Shown: piece by piece, positions 18,158 through 26,240 of the stretch
How positions within the stretch are numbered: the stretch's first letter is position 1
Layout of the letters: the number at the start of each line of letters is the position of its first letter
DNA from: Pseudomonadota bacterium
Lineage (GTDB): Bacteria; Pseudomonadota; Gammaproteobacteria; Steroidobacterales; Steroidobacteraceae
DNA length: 47,722 nucleotides
Reading direction: 5' to 3'
NCBI GenBank assembly: GCA_021808035.1
Contig: JAKBCG010000001.1
Span: forward strand, 1 to 47,722
Notes under the pieces: generated by a model
The model's database searches: none
Told to the model about the DNA's origin: nothing
What the model saw: only the letters and a program-made list of their open reading frames with translations
Translations under genes and position numbers: made by a program

Positions 18158-18420
18158 CGATCCCCCAGAACCAATCGGTCGAGTTCCCCGCTCCGGTCGC
18201 TTGCGATCAGGTCGTCACAGCCACCGACATGTCGATCGCCGATGAAGATCTGCGGCACCGTGCGCCGCCCGCTGCGGGCGACCATCTCGGCGCGCCACGA
18301 TGGATCCTCGTCGACGTCGAACTCGGTGAAAGCGAGACCCTTCTCCCGGAGCAATGCCTTGGCGCGCTGGCAATAAGGGCACCAGCTCGCCGAATAGACG
18401 GTGATCGGCGGCGCGCTCAC
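18154..18420 (-). CDS. grxC: glutaredoxin 3
   Basis: Small thiol-disulfide oxidoreductase of 88 residues working with glutathione. The dithiol active site WCPYC has Cys14 and Cys17; TVPQIFIGDRHVGGCDDL is the cis-proline and glutathione-binding part. The start is taken as GTG at 18420, because ITVYSASWCPYC then begins five residues in, as in other GrxC; the GTG overlaps the stop of the rhodanese gene by four bases (GTGA). The end overlaps secB in the same way. Three neighbours are therefore translationally linked. Confidence 0.95.
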   Translation of the reverse strand: MSAPPITVYSASWCPYCQRAKALLREKGLAFTEFDVDEDPSWRAEMVARSGRRTVPQIFIGDRHVGGCDDLIASDRSGELDRLVLGDR

Positions 18421-18863
18421 GCGCCCGCCTTCTTCGCAACGGCCCCCTTCACGAGCGGCAGGTTGTCGCGACTCCACGCGAGCACGCCCCCGTCGAGGCT
18501 CACCGCCTGCGCGAACCCCGCCTTCAGCAGCTTGCGGGTCGCCGCGGCGCTGCGCACGCCGCTGTCGCAGTACAGGATCACGGGCTTCTCGCGCCACTTC
18601 TTCAACGACTCGAGTTCGGCGTCGAGCTGTTCCACCGGCAGGTGCCGCGCCTCGCCGATGTGGCCGGCGTCGTAAGCTTCCTTCGTGCGCAGGTCGATCA
18701 ACAGCGCGCCCTGGTTCATCAGCCGCACCACCTCGGTGGATCCCACGGCGATCGCGCCGGTGGTCCGCAGCCGCAGCTCATACGCGAGCACCGCGACCGC
18801 GACCAGCGCGGTCCCCGCGGTCAACCACGGGTGATGAGCGATATAGGCGAGCAGACGCGGCAT
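18417..18863 (-). CDS. yibN: rhodanese-like membrane-anchored protein (YibN type)
   Basis: A single rhodanese domain behind one N-terminal transmembrane helix (residues about 13-30, LTAGTALVAVAVLAYELRL), 148 residues. The active-site loop is ILYCDSGVRSAAA with Cys99 as the persulfide carrier; the DLRTKEAYDAGHIGEARHLP block is typical. In Escherichia coli the same gene precedes grxC-secB-gpsA. The exact substrate is unknown; sulfur transfer or redox support for the neighbouring glutaredoxin and secretion genes is inferred from context. The ATG at 18863 is the only start that leaves the divergent envC promoter region free. Confidence 0.92.
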   Translation of the reverse strand: MPRLLAYIAHHPWLTAGTALVAVAVLAYELRLRTTGAIAVGSTEVVRLMNQGALLIDLRTKEAYDAGHIGEARHLPVEQLDAELESLKKWREKPVILYCDSGVRSAAATRKLLKAGFAQAVSLDGGVLAWSRDNLPLVKGAVAKKAGA

Positions 18864-18899
18864 CGAGGCTAAGGAACCTGTCGGAATTTCGGGCGCGCA

Positions 18900-18905
18900 A
18901 GTATA
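18900..18905 (-). promoter_or_regulatory. possible -10 element of the yibN-grxC-secB-gpsA unit
   Basis: TATACT on the minus strand, 36 bases before the yibN ATG, inside the same ten bases (GCTATACTTG) as the glyQ candidate. No clear -35. The 79-base region between yibN and envC must also contain the envC promoter; TATGCT at 18925-18930 on the plus strand is a weak option. Confidence 0.4.
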
Positions 18906-18942
18906 GCAGCGCCGGGAAGCCTTGTATGCTTGGGGCTGCGAG

Positions 18943-20124
18943 ATGAACCTGCGATCCATCCCATCCTGGAAGACGGCCGCGGCGGCGGTCGGACTGCTGT
19001 CGGCGGCGATGCTCGGCGCGCCCGCTGCCGACACGCCCGCCGTGCACCGAGCGCATGCCGAGCTCGCGCGGGTGCGCGCGCAGATCGCCGCGATCGCCAA
19101 GCGCCGTGACGCGGACCTCGAGCGACGCGATGCGCTCGACGCCGCGGTGCGCCGGGCGGACCTCGCGATCGCGGCGAAGCGGCGTACGTTGGAATCGCTC
19201 CGGGCGGCGGCGGCCGCGGCCCGCAAGCGACTCGATGCGCTGCGCGCCGAGCAGACACGCAATCTCGCGGCGTTGACGCAGGAGCGCCGGGCGCTCGCCG
19301 GACAGATCGTCGCCGCGTACATGATCGGGCGCCGCGAACAGATCAAGCTGCTGCTCGATCAGAGCGCGGTCGGCGAGGTCGGCCGGATGCTTGCTTACTA
19401 CGGCTATTTCGGCCGCGCGAGGGCCGCGCAGATCGCCGCGATCCGCAGCCGGATGCAATCGGTCGCGGCGGTCGCCCGTGCGACCGGGCAGCAGGCGATG
19501 CACCTACACGACCTGCAGGACGACGCGGTGAAGGCGCTCGCGGCGCTCGGCGCGGCCCGCGCGCAGCGCGCCGCGGCCCTGCAGGCTGCGAGCGCCCGCG
19601 TGCGGAGCGCGGAGCAGCGTCTCGCGGACCTGCGCCGGCAGCAACACTCGGTCGAATCGCTGATCGACCAGCTCTCGCGCGTGATCCCGTCGTTCCCGAC
19701 GCGACCCGCGAAGGACTTCCTCGCGATGCGCGGGCGACTGCCCTGGCCGGTCGCCGGCCGCGTGGTCGAGCATTTCGGCGACGTGCGCATGGACGCCGCG
19801 CAGGGGAGACTGCGGTGGCACGGGCTGTTGATCCGGACCGCACCCGGTGCGCGGGTGCGCGCGCCGTACTTCGGGCGGGTCGTGTACGCGGACTGGCTCC
19901 AGGGACTCGGCCTGCTGCTGATCCTCTCGCACGGCGACGGGTATCTCAGTCTGTATGCGCACGCCGAGGTGCTCTACAAATCGGTCGGTGATTGGGTCGC
20001 ACCGGGCGACGTGATCGCGGCGATGAGCAGTGCGCCCGGACCGACTCCGCCGGAGCTGTATTTCGAGATCCGTCATGGGCGCACGCCGCTCGATCCGCAG
20101 GCATGGCTGGCCGGCCGGCGCTGA
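18943..20124 (+). CDS. envC: murein hydrolase activator EnvC
   Basis: Periplasmic activator of amidases at the division septum, 393 residues. A signal peptide (about 1-30, AAAAVGLLSAAMLGAPAA) is followed by two coiled-coil blocks rich in Ala, Arg and Glu (about 35-270) and a C-terminal LytM domain (LPWPVAGRVVEHFG onward). The zinc-binding residues of active M23 peptidases are degenerate: WHGLLIRT, SLYAHAEVL and ELYFEIRHG replace HxGxD and HxHFE patterns, as expected for an activator rather than an enzyme. The ATG at 18943 is preferred over an upstream ATG because it begins the signal peptide directly. ctpA follows after 103 bases, a conserved pairing. Confidence 0.93.
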   Translation: MNLRSIPSWKTAAAAVGLLSAAMLGAPAADTPAVHRAHAELARVRAQIAAIAKRRDADLERRDALDAAVRRADLAIAAKRRTLESLRAAAAAARKRLDALRAEQTRNLAALTQERRALAGQIVAAYMIGRREQIKLLLDQSAVGEVGRMLAYYGYFGRARAAQIAAIRSRMQSVAAVARATGQQAMHLHDLQDDAVKALAALGAARAQRAAALQAASARVRSAEQRLADLRRQQHSVESLIDQLSRVIPSFPTRPAKDFLAMRGRLPWPVAGRVVEHFGDVRMDAAQGRLRWHGLLIRTAPGARVRAPYFGRVVYADWLQGLGLLLILSHGDGYLSLYAHAEVLYKSVGDWVAPGDVIAAMSSAPGPTPPELYFEIRHGRTPLDPQAWLAGRR

Positions 20125-20227
20125 TGGGCGGGAAGATGGCAAGTCGAGCACCGGTTGACGCAGCGCAGCGATCGGCGAACCCGAAAATTGCGCATCCGGT
20201 GATTGTTGCCGCAGTGCCGCACCGCGT

Positions 20228-21487
20228 ATGCTTCGCCTCCCGATGATCCCTCGCAAAGCCCGTGGTTTCCTGACCCTCGCGCTCGGTGTCGCGATCGGAC
20301 TCGCGCTCGGCACCGCGCGCGGCGTGTTCGCGCAGAAGCCGGTGCCGCTCGGCGCCGATCTGCCGTGGCGCGACGCGCAGATGTTTGCGCTCGTGCTCGA
20401 CCGTGTGGAGCGGGATTACGTCGAGCCGATCGGGGATCACCGGCTGCTGCAGGCCGCGATCCGCGGGATGGTCGCTTCCCTCGACCCGTACTCCGAGTAC
20501 CTGAGTCGCGATCAATACACCCAGGTGCGGATCAACAGCTCCGGTGAGTATTCCGGCGTCGGTCTGGAGGTGTCGATGCAGGACGACGAGGTCATCGTCG
20601 TCTCGGTATTCGCCGGATCACCCGCCGCGGCCGCCGGACTGCGTCCGGGCGACGTGATCGCGACGATCGACGGTACGCCGATCACGAATGCGAGCCTCGC
20701 CGAAACGATCGATCGGATGCGCGGCAAAGCGGGCACGACGGTGCGGATCGGCGTGCTCCGCGGCTCGAGCGGTACGCCGATCGTGTTCACGGTCAAGCGC
20801 GGTCCGGTCGAGATGCGCAGCGTCGGCTCGCTCGACCTCGGCGCCGGGATCGGCTATCTGCGGATCGCCGAATTCACCCAGCAGACCGGCCCGGATGTGA
20901 AGGCGGCCCTGCAGGCCCTGCTCGCCCGCAATCATGGATCGCTCCACGGCCTGGTGCTCGACCTGCGCGACAATCCCGGTGGCGTGCTGGACGCGGCCGT
21001 GTCGGTCGCCGGCGATTTCCTGAACGGCGGTGTGATCGTGAGCGCGCGCGGCCGGGCGCCGGACGCGAATTTCCAGATGGATGCGAAGCCGGGCGACCTG
21101 CTGCACGGCGCGCCGATCGTGGTGCTCGTCGACGGCGGCTCGGCGTCGGCCGCGGAGATCGTCGCCGGAGCGCTCAAGGACCATCACCGGGCGACGCTGA
21201 TGGGCCAGCGCACCTTCGGCAAGGGGTCGGTGCAGACGGTGATGCCGTTGCCCGGCGGACGCGCGTTGAAGCTCACGACCTCGCTCTACTACACACCGTC
21301 CGGGGTCTCGATCAATCACACCGGCCTGTTGCCCGACATCGTGCTGAAGCCGCCGCCGCCGGGTTCCCGAGGCGCGCCCTCGACCCCGGCGCAGATCCGC
21401 GCCGATCCGGAGGTGCGCCGTGCGGTCGAGGAGCTTGGCCGGCTTCGCGCGACGCCCGACCGCGCGCTGTCCGCGGCGAGGCGCTGA
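20228..21487 (+). CDS. ctpA: C-terminal processing peptidase, S41 family
   Basis: Exported serine protease of 419 residues. An N-terminal hydrophobic segment (about 13-33) is a signal peptide or anchor. A PDZ domain covers about 105-185 (GVGLEVSMQDDEVIVVSVFA, GLRPGDVIATIDG). The catalytic core shows LVLDLRDNPGGVLDAAV, then GGSASAAEIVAG with predicted nucleophile Ser307 and TFGKGSVQT with general base Lys332. Two close starts are possible, ATG at 20228 and 20243. The protein probably degrades cell-wall hydrolases or other periplasmic proteins, which fits the position after envC. The substrate here is unknown. Confidence 0.95.
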   Translation: MLRLPMIPRKARGFLTLALGVAIGLALGTARGVFAQKPVPLGADLPWRDAQMFALVLDRVERDYVEPIGDHRLLQAAIRGMVASLDPYSEYLSRDQYTQVRINSSGEYSGVGLEVSMQDDEVIVVSVFAGSPAAAAGLRPGDVIATIDGTPITNASLAETIDRMRGKAGTTVRIGVLRGSSGTPIVFTVKRGPVEMRSVGSLDLGAGIGYLRIAEFTQQTGPDVKAALQALLARNHGSLHGLVLDLRDNPGGVLDAAVSVAGDFLNGGVIVSARGRAPDANFQMDAKPGDLLHGAPIVVLVDGGSASAAEIVAGALKDHHRATLMGQRTFGKGSVQTVMPLPGGRALKLTTSLYYTPSGVSINHTGLLPDIVLKPPPPGSRGAPSTPAQIRADPEVRRAVEELGRLRATPDRALSAARR

Positions 21488-21502
21488 AGGGCGCCCGGAC
21501 GC

Positions 21503-22501
21503 GTGCGCGGCATCCGCTCGATCGAGATCCTGTGCCTCGCGCTCGCGGCGCTGGTGCTGGTCTGGTCGAGCTCGATCGGCGCGCATCCCTGGGCGCTCGT
21601 GTCCCTGCTCGGCGCGTTCGCGGCGACGATCCTGGCGTTTCGATCCCGGCGCTTCCTGCCGAACCTCGGCCGCGTCCGCATGCAGGTCGAGTCCTGGGCG
21701 ATGGTCGCGTTCGTCAGCGCGGTGCTCTGGTTCACCGGCCGGGCCGACAGTCCGCTGGTGAATCTGTACCTGCTGCCGTTGATCCTCAGCGCATTCGCGC
21801 TCGGGCGGGCGACCGCGATGGCCCAGGTCGGCGCCGCGATCGCGGTGTACGCGGGTCTCGTCGTCGCCACCCCCGGGCTCGATCCGACCTGGCTCGCGAT
21901 GGCCGCGCGGACGGTGGGGGTGATGGCGCCGATCCTGCTCGTCGCGTACCTGACCTCGACCCTCGCGGCCGACGTGACCGAGGCACGGGACCGCATCGAG
22001 CGCCTGGCGCACGACGATCCGCTGACCGGCCTGCTCAACGCGCGCACCTTCGAGGCGGTCTGGGACCACGAGCATCGGTCGCGCGAACGCGACCACCGAC
22101 CCTATTCGGTGCTGTTCGTCGACGTGAACCAGCTCGACCGGATCAATGAGGAGTTCGGCCGGGAAGCGGGCGATGCCGCGCTGACGATGGTCGCGCGCTG
22201 CCTGCAGCGGAGCATCCGCACGAGCGATCGCGCCGCGCGATGTGGTGCGGACGAGTTCGCGGTGCTGCTGCCGGGGGCGCCCCCCGAAGTCGCCGGGACG
22301 ATCGTGAACCGGATCCGCCACAACGTGTTCAAGACGACGCTCGATCTGCGCTCGCGAATGATCCGCTGTAGCGTGAGCATCGGTGTCGCTTCCTATCCGC
22401 AGGATGCCCGCGAGCTGCGCGAGCTGCAGAGTCTCGCGGAGCATCGGATGTATCGCGACAAGGAATTGCGGCGGGCGCCGGGAGTCGAACCCGCGGTGTG
22501 A
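21503..22501 (+). CDS. GGDEF-domain membrane protein with a GADEF motif
   Basis: Putative diguanylate cyclase of 332 residues. About five or six hydrophobic segments fill residues 7-152, then the GGDEF domain: LAHDDPLTGLLNARTFE, FVDVNQLDRINEEFGREAGD, and the active-site loop CGADEF with G248-A-D-E-F252. The second glycine of GGDEF is alanine. Metal and guanine-binding positions (Asp207, Asn215, Asp224) and an inhibitory RxxD (Arg239-Asp242) are kept, so it may be a weak cyclase or a c-di-GMP receptor. The GTG start at 21503 lies 15 bases after ctpA. The last codons (RRAPGVEPAV) coincide with a tRNA-like sequence on the other strand, so the natural C-terminus may have been altered. Confidence 0.88.
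   Translation: MRGIRSIEILCLALAALVLVWSSSIGAHPWALVSLLGAFAATILAFRSRRFLPNLGRVRMQVESWAMVAFVSAVLWFTGRADSPLVNLYLLPLILSAFALGRATAMAQVGAAIAVYAGLVVATPGLDPTWLAMAARTVGVMAPILLVAYLTSTLAADVTEARDRIERLAHDDPLTGLLNARTFEAVWDHEHRSRERDHRPYSVLFVDVNQLDRINEEFGREAGDAALTMVARCLQRSIRTSDRAARCGADEFAVLLPGAPPEVAGTIVNRIRHNVFKTTLDLRSRMIRCSVSIGVASYPQDARELRELQSLAEHRMYRDKELRRAPGVEPAV
22467..22494 (-). other. tRNA-Gly 3'-end-like block (possible attachment-site scar)
   Basis: Read on the minus strand, these 28 bases begin GCGGG-TTCGACT-CCCGG (a T arm with one mismatched pair) and continue CGCCCGC followed by C and GCA. From memory this matches about 24 of 28 positions of the T arm plus acceptor 3' strand of tRNA-Gly(UCC). The 5' half of a tRNA is absent. 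The block overlaps the end of the GGDEF gene. Integrases often use exactly this tRNA segment, so it may be a leftover att site; chance is the alternative. Confidence 0.45.
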
Positions 22502-22587
22502 AGTCAAAAAAAGTACCGTCGATCGCGCGCAGCCTCTTGCAGATCCCGTGGTCCGCGGTAAAGTTGCGCAAGCTCGAAGGGAGAATC

Positions 22588-23499
22588 ATGTCCGCCAACG
22601 GTCGACGGCTTCAGAGGGCGGCAACGGTCTGTGGAGCGTTCGCCGCGCTGCTGATCGGTGCGACATCGCTTGCGACCCCGGTCCACCACCATGACCGTCA
22701 TCCGGTCCACCGCCGGGTGCGGCCGCGCGGTCCCGACCTGCGTTCGAGCGCCGCGCTGGTGGTCGATACGACCAACGGCGCGGTGTTGTATGCGAAGCGG
22801 CCGGATGCCGTCCAGCCGATCGCTTCCATCACGAAGCTGATGACCGCGCTGGTGGTGCTGGACGCGAAGCAGCCGCTGGATCAGCGGATCACGATCAAGC
22901 CGTCCGACCGGATCCACGGCAAGGGTTGGTACTCGCGCCTGAAGGTCGGGACGACGCTGACCCGCGGCCAGCTGCTGCATCTTGCGCTGATGTCCTCGGA
23001 GAACAGGGCGGCGCGCACGCTCGCGGACAACTATCCCGGCGGCCTCCCGGCGGCCATCAGGGCGATGAACCGCAAGGCGAAGGCGCTCGGGATGACCCAT
23101 ACGCACTTCGCCGACCCGACCGGGCTCACCCGTCACAACGTATCGACGCCGGGGGACCTCGAGAAGCTCGTCGTCGCCGCGTCGCATAACCCGACGATCC
23201 GGCGATTCTCGACCGACCGACGCTACGCGGTCCGCGTGCGCCGGCGCCTGGTGGAGTTCGGCACCACCGACGGGCTGGTCGCCAATCGCGCGTGGCGGAT
23301 CATCGTCCAGAAGACCGGCTTCATCAACGCCGCGGGACATTGCCTCGTGATGGAGACGGTGATCGATGGCCGTCGACTGGTGATCGTGCTGCTCGATTCC
23401 TGGGGAAAGTACACGCGGGTCGCCGATGCGGTGCGCGTCCGGCGCTGGCTCGAGGCGCGGGTGTTCTCGGGCCGCGACCGGCGGGTCACGATGCGCTAG
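22588..23499 (+). CDS. pbpG: D-alanyl-D-alanine endopeptidase (PBP7 type)
   Basis: Low-molecular-weight penicillin-binding protein of 303 residues that cuts D-Ala crosslinks in peptidoglycan. The signal peptide spans about 1-30. The serine-peptidase motifs are in order: SITK at 80-83 with nucleophile Ser80 and Lys83, SEN at 137-139, and KTG at 242-244. The length (PBP7 is about 310) and lack of the C-terminal membrane anchor domain of DacA favour PbpG. A basic, His-rich stretch (HHHDRHPVHRR) follows the signal. The ATG at 22588 has AAGGGAG upstream. The end overlaps the convergent receptor gene by four bases (CTAG). Confidence 0.93.
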   Translation: MSANGRRLQRAATVCGAFAALLIGATSLATPVHHHDRHPVHRRVRPRGPDLRSSAALVVDTTNGAVLYAKRPDAVQPIASITKLMTALVVLDAKQPLDQRITIKPSDRIHGKGWYSRLKVGTTLTRGQLLHLALMSSENRAARTLADNYPGGLPAAIRAMNRKAKALGMTHTHFADPTGLTRHNVSTPGDLEKLVVAASHNPTIRRFSTDRRYAVRVRRRLVEFGTTDGLVANRAWRIIVQKTGFINAAGHCLVMETVIDGRRLVIVLLDSWGKYTRVADAVRVRRWLEARVFSGRDRRVTMR

Positions 23500-25646
23500 A
23501 AGCGCATCGTGAGATCCGCGCCCCAGGTACGCGGGTCGCCGAGCTGCGTGTAAAGCGCGTTCGGGAAATTCGGCGGCACGTCGCCGAAATAGAACCCGCG
23601 GACCGTGTAGTCCTTGTTCAGCAAATTACGCACCCACAGGTCGACGTCGTAGCGCGCGTTCTTCCAGCCGACCTTGACGTTCGCGAGCCCGTAGGGGTGT
23701 GACCGGGTCGGGTTCGGAGGCAGGTCGTAGTAGAACCCGCCCATGCCGGTCACGTCGATGCGCGCGTACGGGCCACGCGGATCCTGCCATTGGACGTTCA
23801 ACGCGCCCTGCCAGTCCGGCGCGTGCGGCAGGGGCCGGTCGGGCAGCGGCATCCCGTTCTGGACGAAACCGCGGTAGAGCGTCTGCAGCCACCCGAACGC
23901 CGCGCCGAACGTCACGGTCCGCGTCGCGCGCCAGCGCAGGCTGTTCTCGACCCCGTAGGAATAGCCGGATCTCGCGTTCCCCGTGTAGAACACGAACGTG
24001 TTCGGATCGTCGGCGACGAGCTGCGTGCCGGTCTTCAATTGCGGCGACTGGCGGCGCATGTAGAAGATCGACGTGTCGGCCTTCACCCGGCCGCGATCGG
24101 CCACGACCTTGTGGCCGATCTCGTAATCGATCAGCGACTCGGAGCCGAACGTGCGCTCGCCGGTCGGCAGTCCCTGGCTCAGGTTGAAACCGCCCGCCTT
24201 GTAGCCCCGCGAGATCAATGCATACAGATGCTCGTCGGGCCGCAGCGCATAGTCGAGCGACAGGTGCCCGCCCCACAGCGCGTAGGACGGCGCGAACGCG
24301 TTGCTCGTCGACGGCGCCCCGAGATTGGTCGTCAGGTCGTGATATCGGGTCGTATGCCGCTCGCCGCGCACGCCGACCGACCATCGCGTGCGCGAGCCGA
24401 GTTCGCCGCCGAGCTCGCCGTACAGGGCGACGTTGCTGGCGCGGTAACGGCTCGTCAGCACCGAATCGGTCGTCGACGCGTACTGCTGTATCGGATCGAC
24501 ATACACGCCGAGATTGGTGTCGCTCAGGCCTTCGCGCATCTGGAACCCGTAGACGCCGACGAGCCAGTCGATCCCCGGCCCGGGCTGCGACGCGAGTCGC
24601 AGCTCGAGGCTCCGGGTCGTGCGGTTCCGGGCTTGGAACTCGCTGTACTGGTAGGTATATGGTGCCCAGAGGAGTTCGTTCCCCCAGTCGCCATCGTAAC
24701 CGTAGCCGATCAGCGACCGCGCATACGTCGCGATCGCGGTCAACGTCGCCGCGTGCCAGCCGCGGTAGATCGAATGCAGGGACACGCCGGTCGAGTGTTG
24801 CACGTCCTCGCCCGGCTGATCGGACTCGGTCGTGCGCGAGTTGTCGATCGCCCAGGCATCGTAGCCGTTGTTGATCGCGACGTGCAGCACCGTCAGGTCG
24901 ACCCGTAGGTTCCGATCCGGCCGGTAACGCCAGCGGCCGCGCAGCGTCGTTTCGTCGCGGTTGTTGGTGTTGTTCCGATGCAGGTAGACGTTCGTGTAGA
25001 AGCCGTTGCTGACGTAGCGCTGCGCGGCGATGCGAAACGCCGAATCGAGCGCCGGGACCGGCCCGGTGAGCACCGCGCCGTACGACCGCGTGCCGTAGTC
25101 GCCGGCGCCGACTTCGACCCGTCCCCCGAATCGGTCGGAGGGTGCCTCGCTCTGGACGACGATCAGTCCGGCGAGCGCATTGGCCCCGTCGATCGTCGCC
25201 TGCGGGCCGCGCAGCACCTGGATCCGCGCCACGTCGAACAGGGTCGCGGCGGAGCCGAGACCGCTGAAATCGATGTCGTCGATGATGAAGCCGACCGACG
25301 GGTTGGGCGCGCCCTGATACTGCTCCAGTTCGCCGATTCCGCGGATCTGGAAATAACGCGGCCGTGACGTGTCCCCGGACCAGTTGAGGTCCGGCACCAG
25401 CGGCAGCACGTCCTCGAAATGCTGCTCGCCGGCGGTGCGCAAGGTATGCGCGCCGAGTACGGTCGCGCTGCCCGCGAGATCGACGTCCGACACCGCGCGC
25501 AACGTCGCGGTCACGACGATCTTCTGCAGGGAATCTCTATCGGGATGGGTGGTCGATGACGCCGTCCGCGCTTGCGCGCATAGCAGCACCGACGACGCGC
25601 AGCAGATCAGGACAGCGGCCCGCCGGGCCGTTCGCAGTCGAGGCAT
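23496..25646 (-). CDS. TonB-dependent receptor under TPP riboswitch control (predicted thiamin-related uptake)
   Basis: Outer-membrane receptor of 716 residues. A signal peptide (about 1-28) precedes the TonB box LQKIVVTATLRAVSD; plug blocks are EDVLPLVPDLNWSG, QIRGIGELEQYQG and VARIQVLRGPQATIDGANAL; the barrel includes LYALISRGYKAGGFN and ends in TMRF with C-terminal Phe. By homology alone the ligand would be open. The 5' leader is a TPP riboswitch reaching the start codon, so synthesis should fall when thiamin pyrophosphate is plentiful; this points to thiamin, a phosphate ester or a precursor as ligand, as predicted for other thi-box-controlled receptors. No inner-membrane partner gene is adjacent, and the gene seems to be transcribed alone. 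Confidence 0.93.
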   Translation of the reverse strand: MPRLRTARRAAVLICCASSVLLCAQARTASSTTHPDRDSLQKIVVTATLRAVSDVDLAGSATVLGAHTLRTAGEQHFEDVLPLVPDLNWSGDTSRPRYFQIRGIGELEQYQGAPNPSVGFIIDDIDFSGLGSAATLFDVARIQVLRGPQATIDGANALAGLIVVQSEAPSDRFGGRVEVGAGDYGTRSYGAVLTGPVPALDSAFRIAAQRYVSNGFYTNVYLHRNNTNNRDETTLRGRWRYRPDRNLRVDLTVLHVAINNGYDAWAIDNSRTTESDQPGEDVQHSTGVSLHSIYRGWHAATLTAIATYARSLIGYGYDGDWGNELLWAPYTYQYSEFQARNRTTRSLELRLASQPGPGIDWLVGVYGFQMREGLSDTNLGVYVDPIQQYASTTDSVLTSRYRASNVALYGELGGELGSRTRWSVGVRGERHTTRYHDLTTNLGAPSTSNAFAPSYALWGGHLSLDYALRPDEHLYALISRGYKAGGFNLSQGLPTGERTFGSESLIDYEIGHKVVADRGRVKADTSIFYMRRQSPQLKTGTQLVADDPNTFVFYTGNARSGYSYGVENSLRWRATRTVTFGAAFGWLQTLYRGFVQNGMPLPDRPLPHAPDWQGALNVQWQDPRGPYARIDVTGMGGFYYDLPPNPTRSHPYGLANVKVGWKNARYDVDLWVRNLLNKDYTVRGFYFGDVPPNFPNALYTQLGDPRTWGADLTMRF

Positions 25647-25755
25647 CGCTCCCTCCGCCGGTATTAACCGGATCAGGTTCTATGGGTTTGCCGCGAGGCG
25701 CGTGATCGCGCCCATCCGGCATCTCAGGCCCCCAAACGAAGGGACCACCCCAGCG
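25647..25755 (-). promoter_or_regulatory. TPP riboswitch (THI element)
   Basis: All hallmark elements are visible on the minus strand in order: P1 5' strand CGCT (25755-25752), GGGGTG, P3 stem GGTCCC with GGGGCC, the conserved CTGAGATG (CTGAGA at 25727-25722), an extra stem GGCGCG-ATCA-CGCGCC closed by TGCCG/CGGCA, then ACCCATAGAACCTGATC, P5 CCGGT-TAAT-ACCGG, CGGAGGGA and P1 3' strand AGCG (25650-25647). The ATG follows immediately at 25646. The GGAGGGA that belongs to the aptamer is also the ribosome binding site, so ligand binding should directly hide it, which implies translational control. No separate expression platform is seen. Confidence 0.96.
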
Positions 25756-25761
25756 GTGCGT

Positions 25762-25767
25762 ACTATA
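25762..25767 (-). promoter_or_regulatory. -10 element for the riboswitch-receptor transcript
   Basis: TATAGT on the minus strand (four or five matches to consensus depending on weighting) ends seven bases before the P1 5' strand, so transcription would begin almost exactly at the aptamer. No good -35 is apparent. Confidence 0.5.
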
Positions 25768-25800
25768 CGCGTGCGCCCGGGCGAGCGCAGCCGTGCCGTC

Positions 25801-26184
25801 TCAGATCAGGGTGTGCAGTGCGCCGGCCAGGCCTCCGAGCACGAGGACGGTGACCGCAAGGAACGAGAGTCCGAAACCCGGGCCACGCTTCGCCGGGTCG
25901 CGCACGTACGCGGCCGAATACAGCTCCCGGCCGAGCAGGTACAGGACGCCGATCGCCGCGGCCCAGCGCGGATCCAGATAACGGCTGAACAGGTACAAGC
26001 CCGGCAACAGCACGATCAGCTGCTCGAGCGTGTTCTGCTGGACGCGGAAGCGGCGCTCGAAGATCTCGTGACCCGTGACCGCCGGCGCTCTTACTCCGTA
26101 GCGTTCGCGCGCGGCGCCGACCTTGAGTCCGAAGACGAGGTACTGCAGAACTGCGAGGGCGGTCACGATATCGACGTACGTCAT
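25801..26184 (-). CDS. MAPEG family membrane protein
   Basis: A 127-residue protein with about four transmembrane helices. The family signature RFRVQQNTLEQLIVLLPGLY is present, together with LGRELYSAAYVRDPAKRGPG, as in MAPEG proteins (glutathione-dependent or eicosanoid-type membrane enzymes and bacterial relatives of unknown role). The start ATG at 26184 has GGAGGA seven bases upstream on the minus strand. It lies upstream of the TPP riboswitch region in the same direction but is separated by 154 bases, so it is probably a separate unit. It is divergent from the SRPBCC gene. The substrate is unknown. Confidence 0.88.
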   Translation of the reverse strand: MTYVDIVTALAVLQYLVFGLKVGAARERYGVRAPAVTGHEIFERRFRVQQNTLEQLIVLLPGLYLFSRYLDPRWAAAIGVLYLLGRELYSAAYVRDPAKRGPGFGLSFLAVTVLVLGGLAGALHTLI

Positions 26185-26240
26185 GGATGTTCCTCCGCGG
26201 ATGCGGGATTCTATCAGCCCAGAACGTGACGAGACCTCCC

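Noticed and set aside
18943..20124. Active M23 zinc metallopeptidase
   Set aside because: The zinc-ligand motifs are degenerate and coiled coils precede the domain, which fits EnvC, an activator.
22467..22560. Complete tRNA gene on the minus strand
   Set aside because: Only a T arm and 3' acceptor strand are recognisable; no matching 5' acceptor strand, D arm or anticodon arm could be found.
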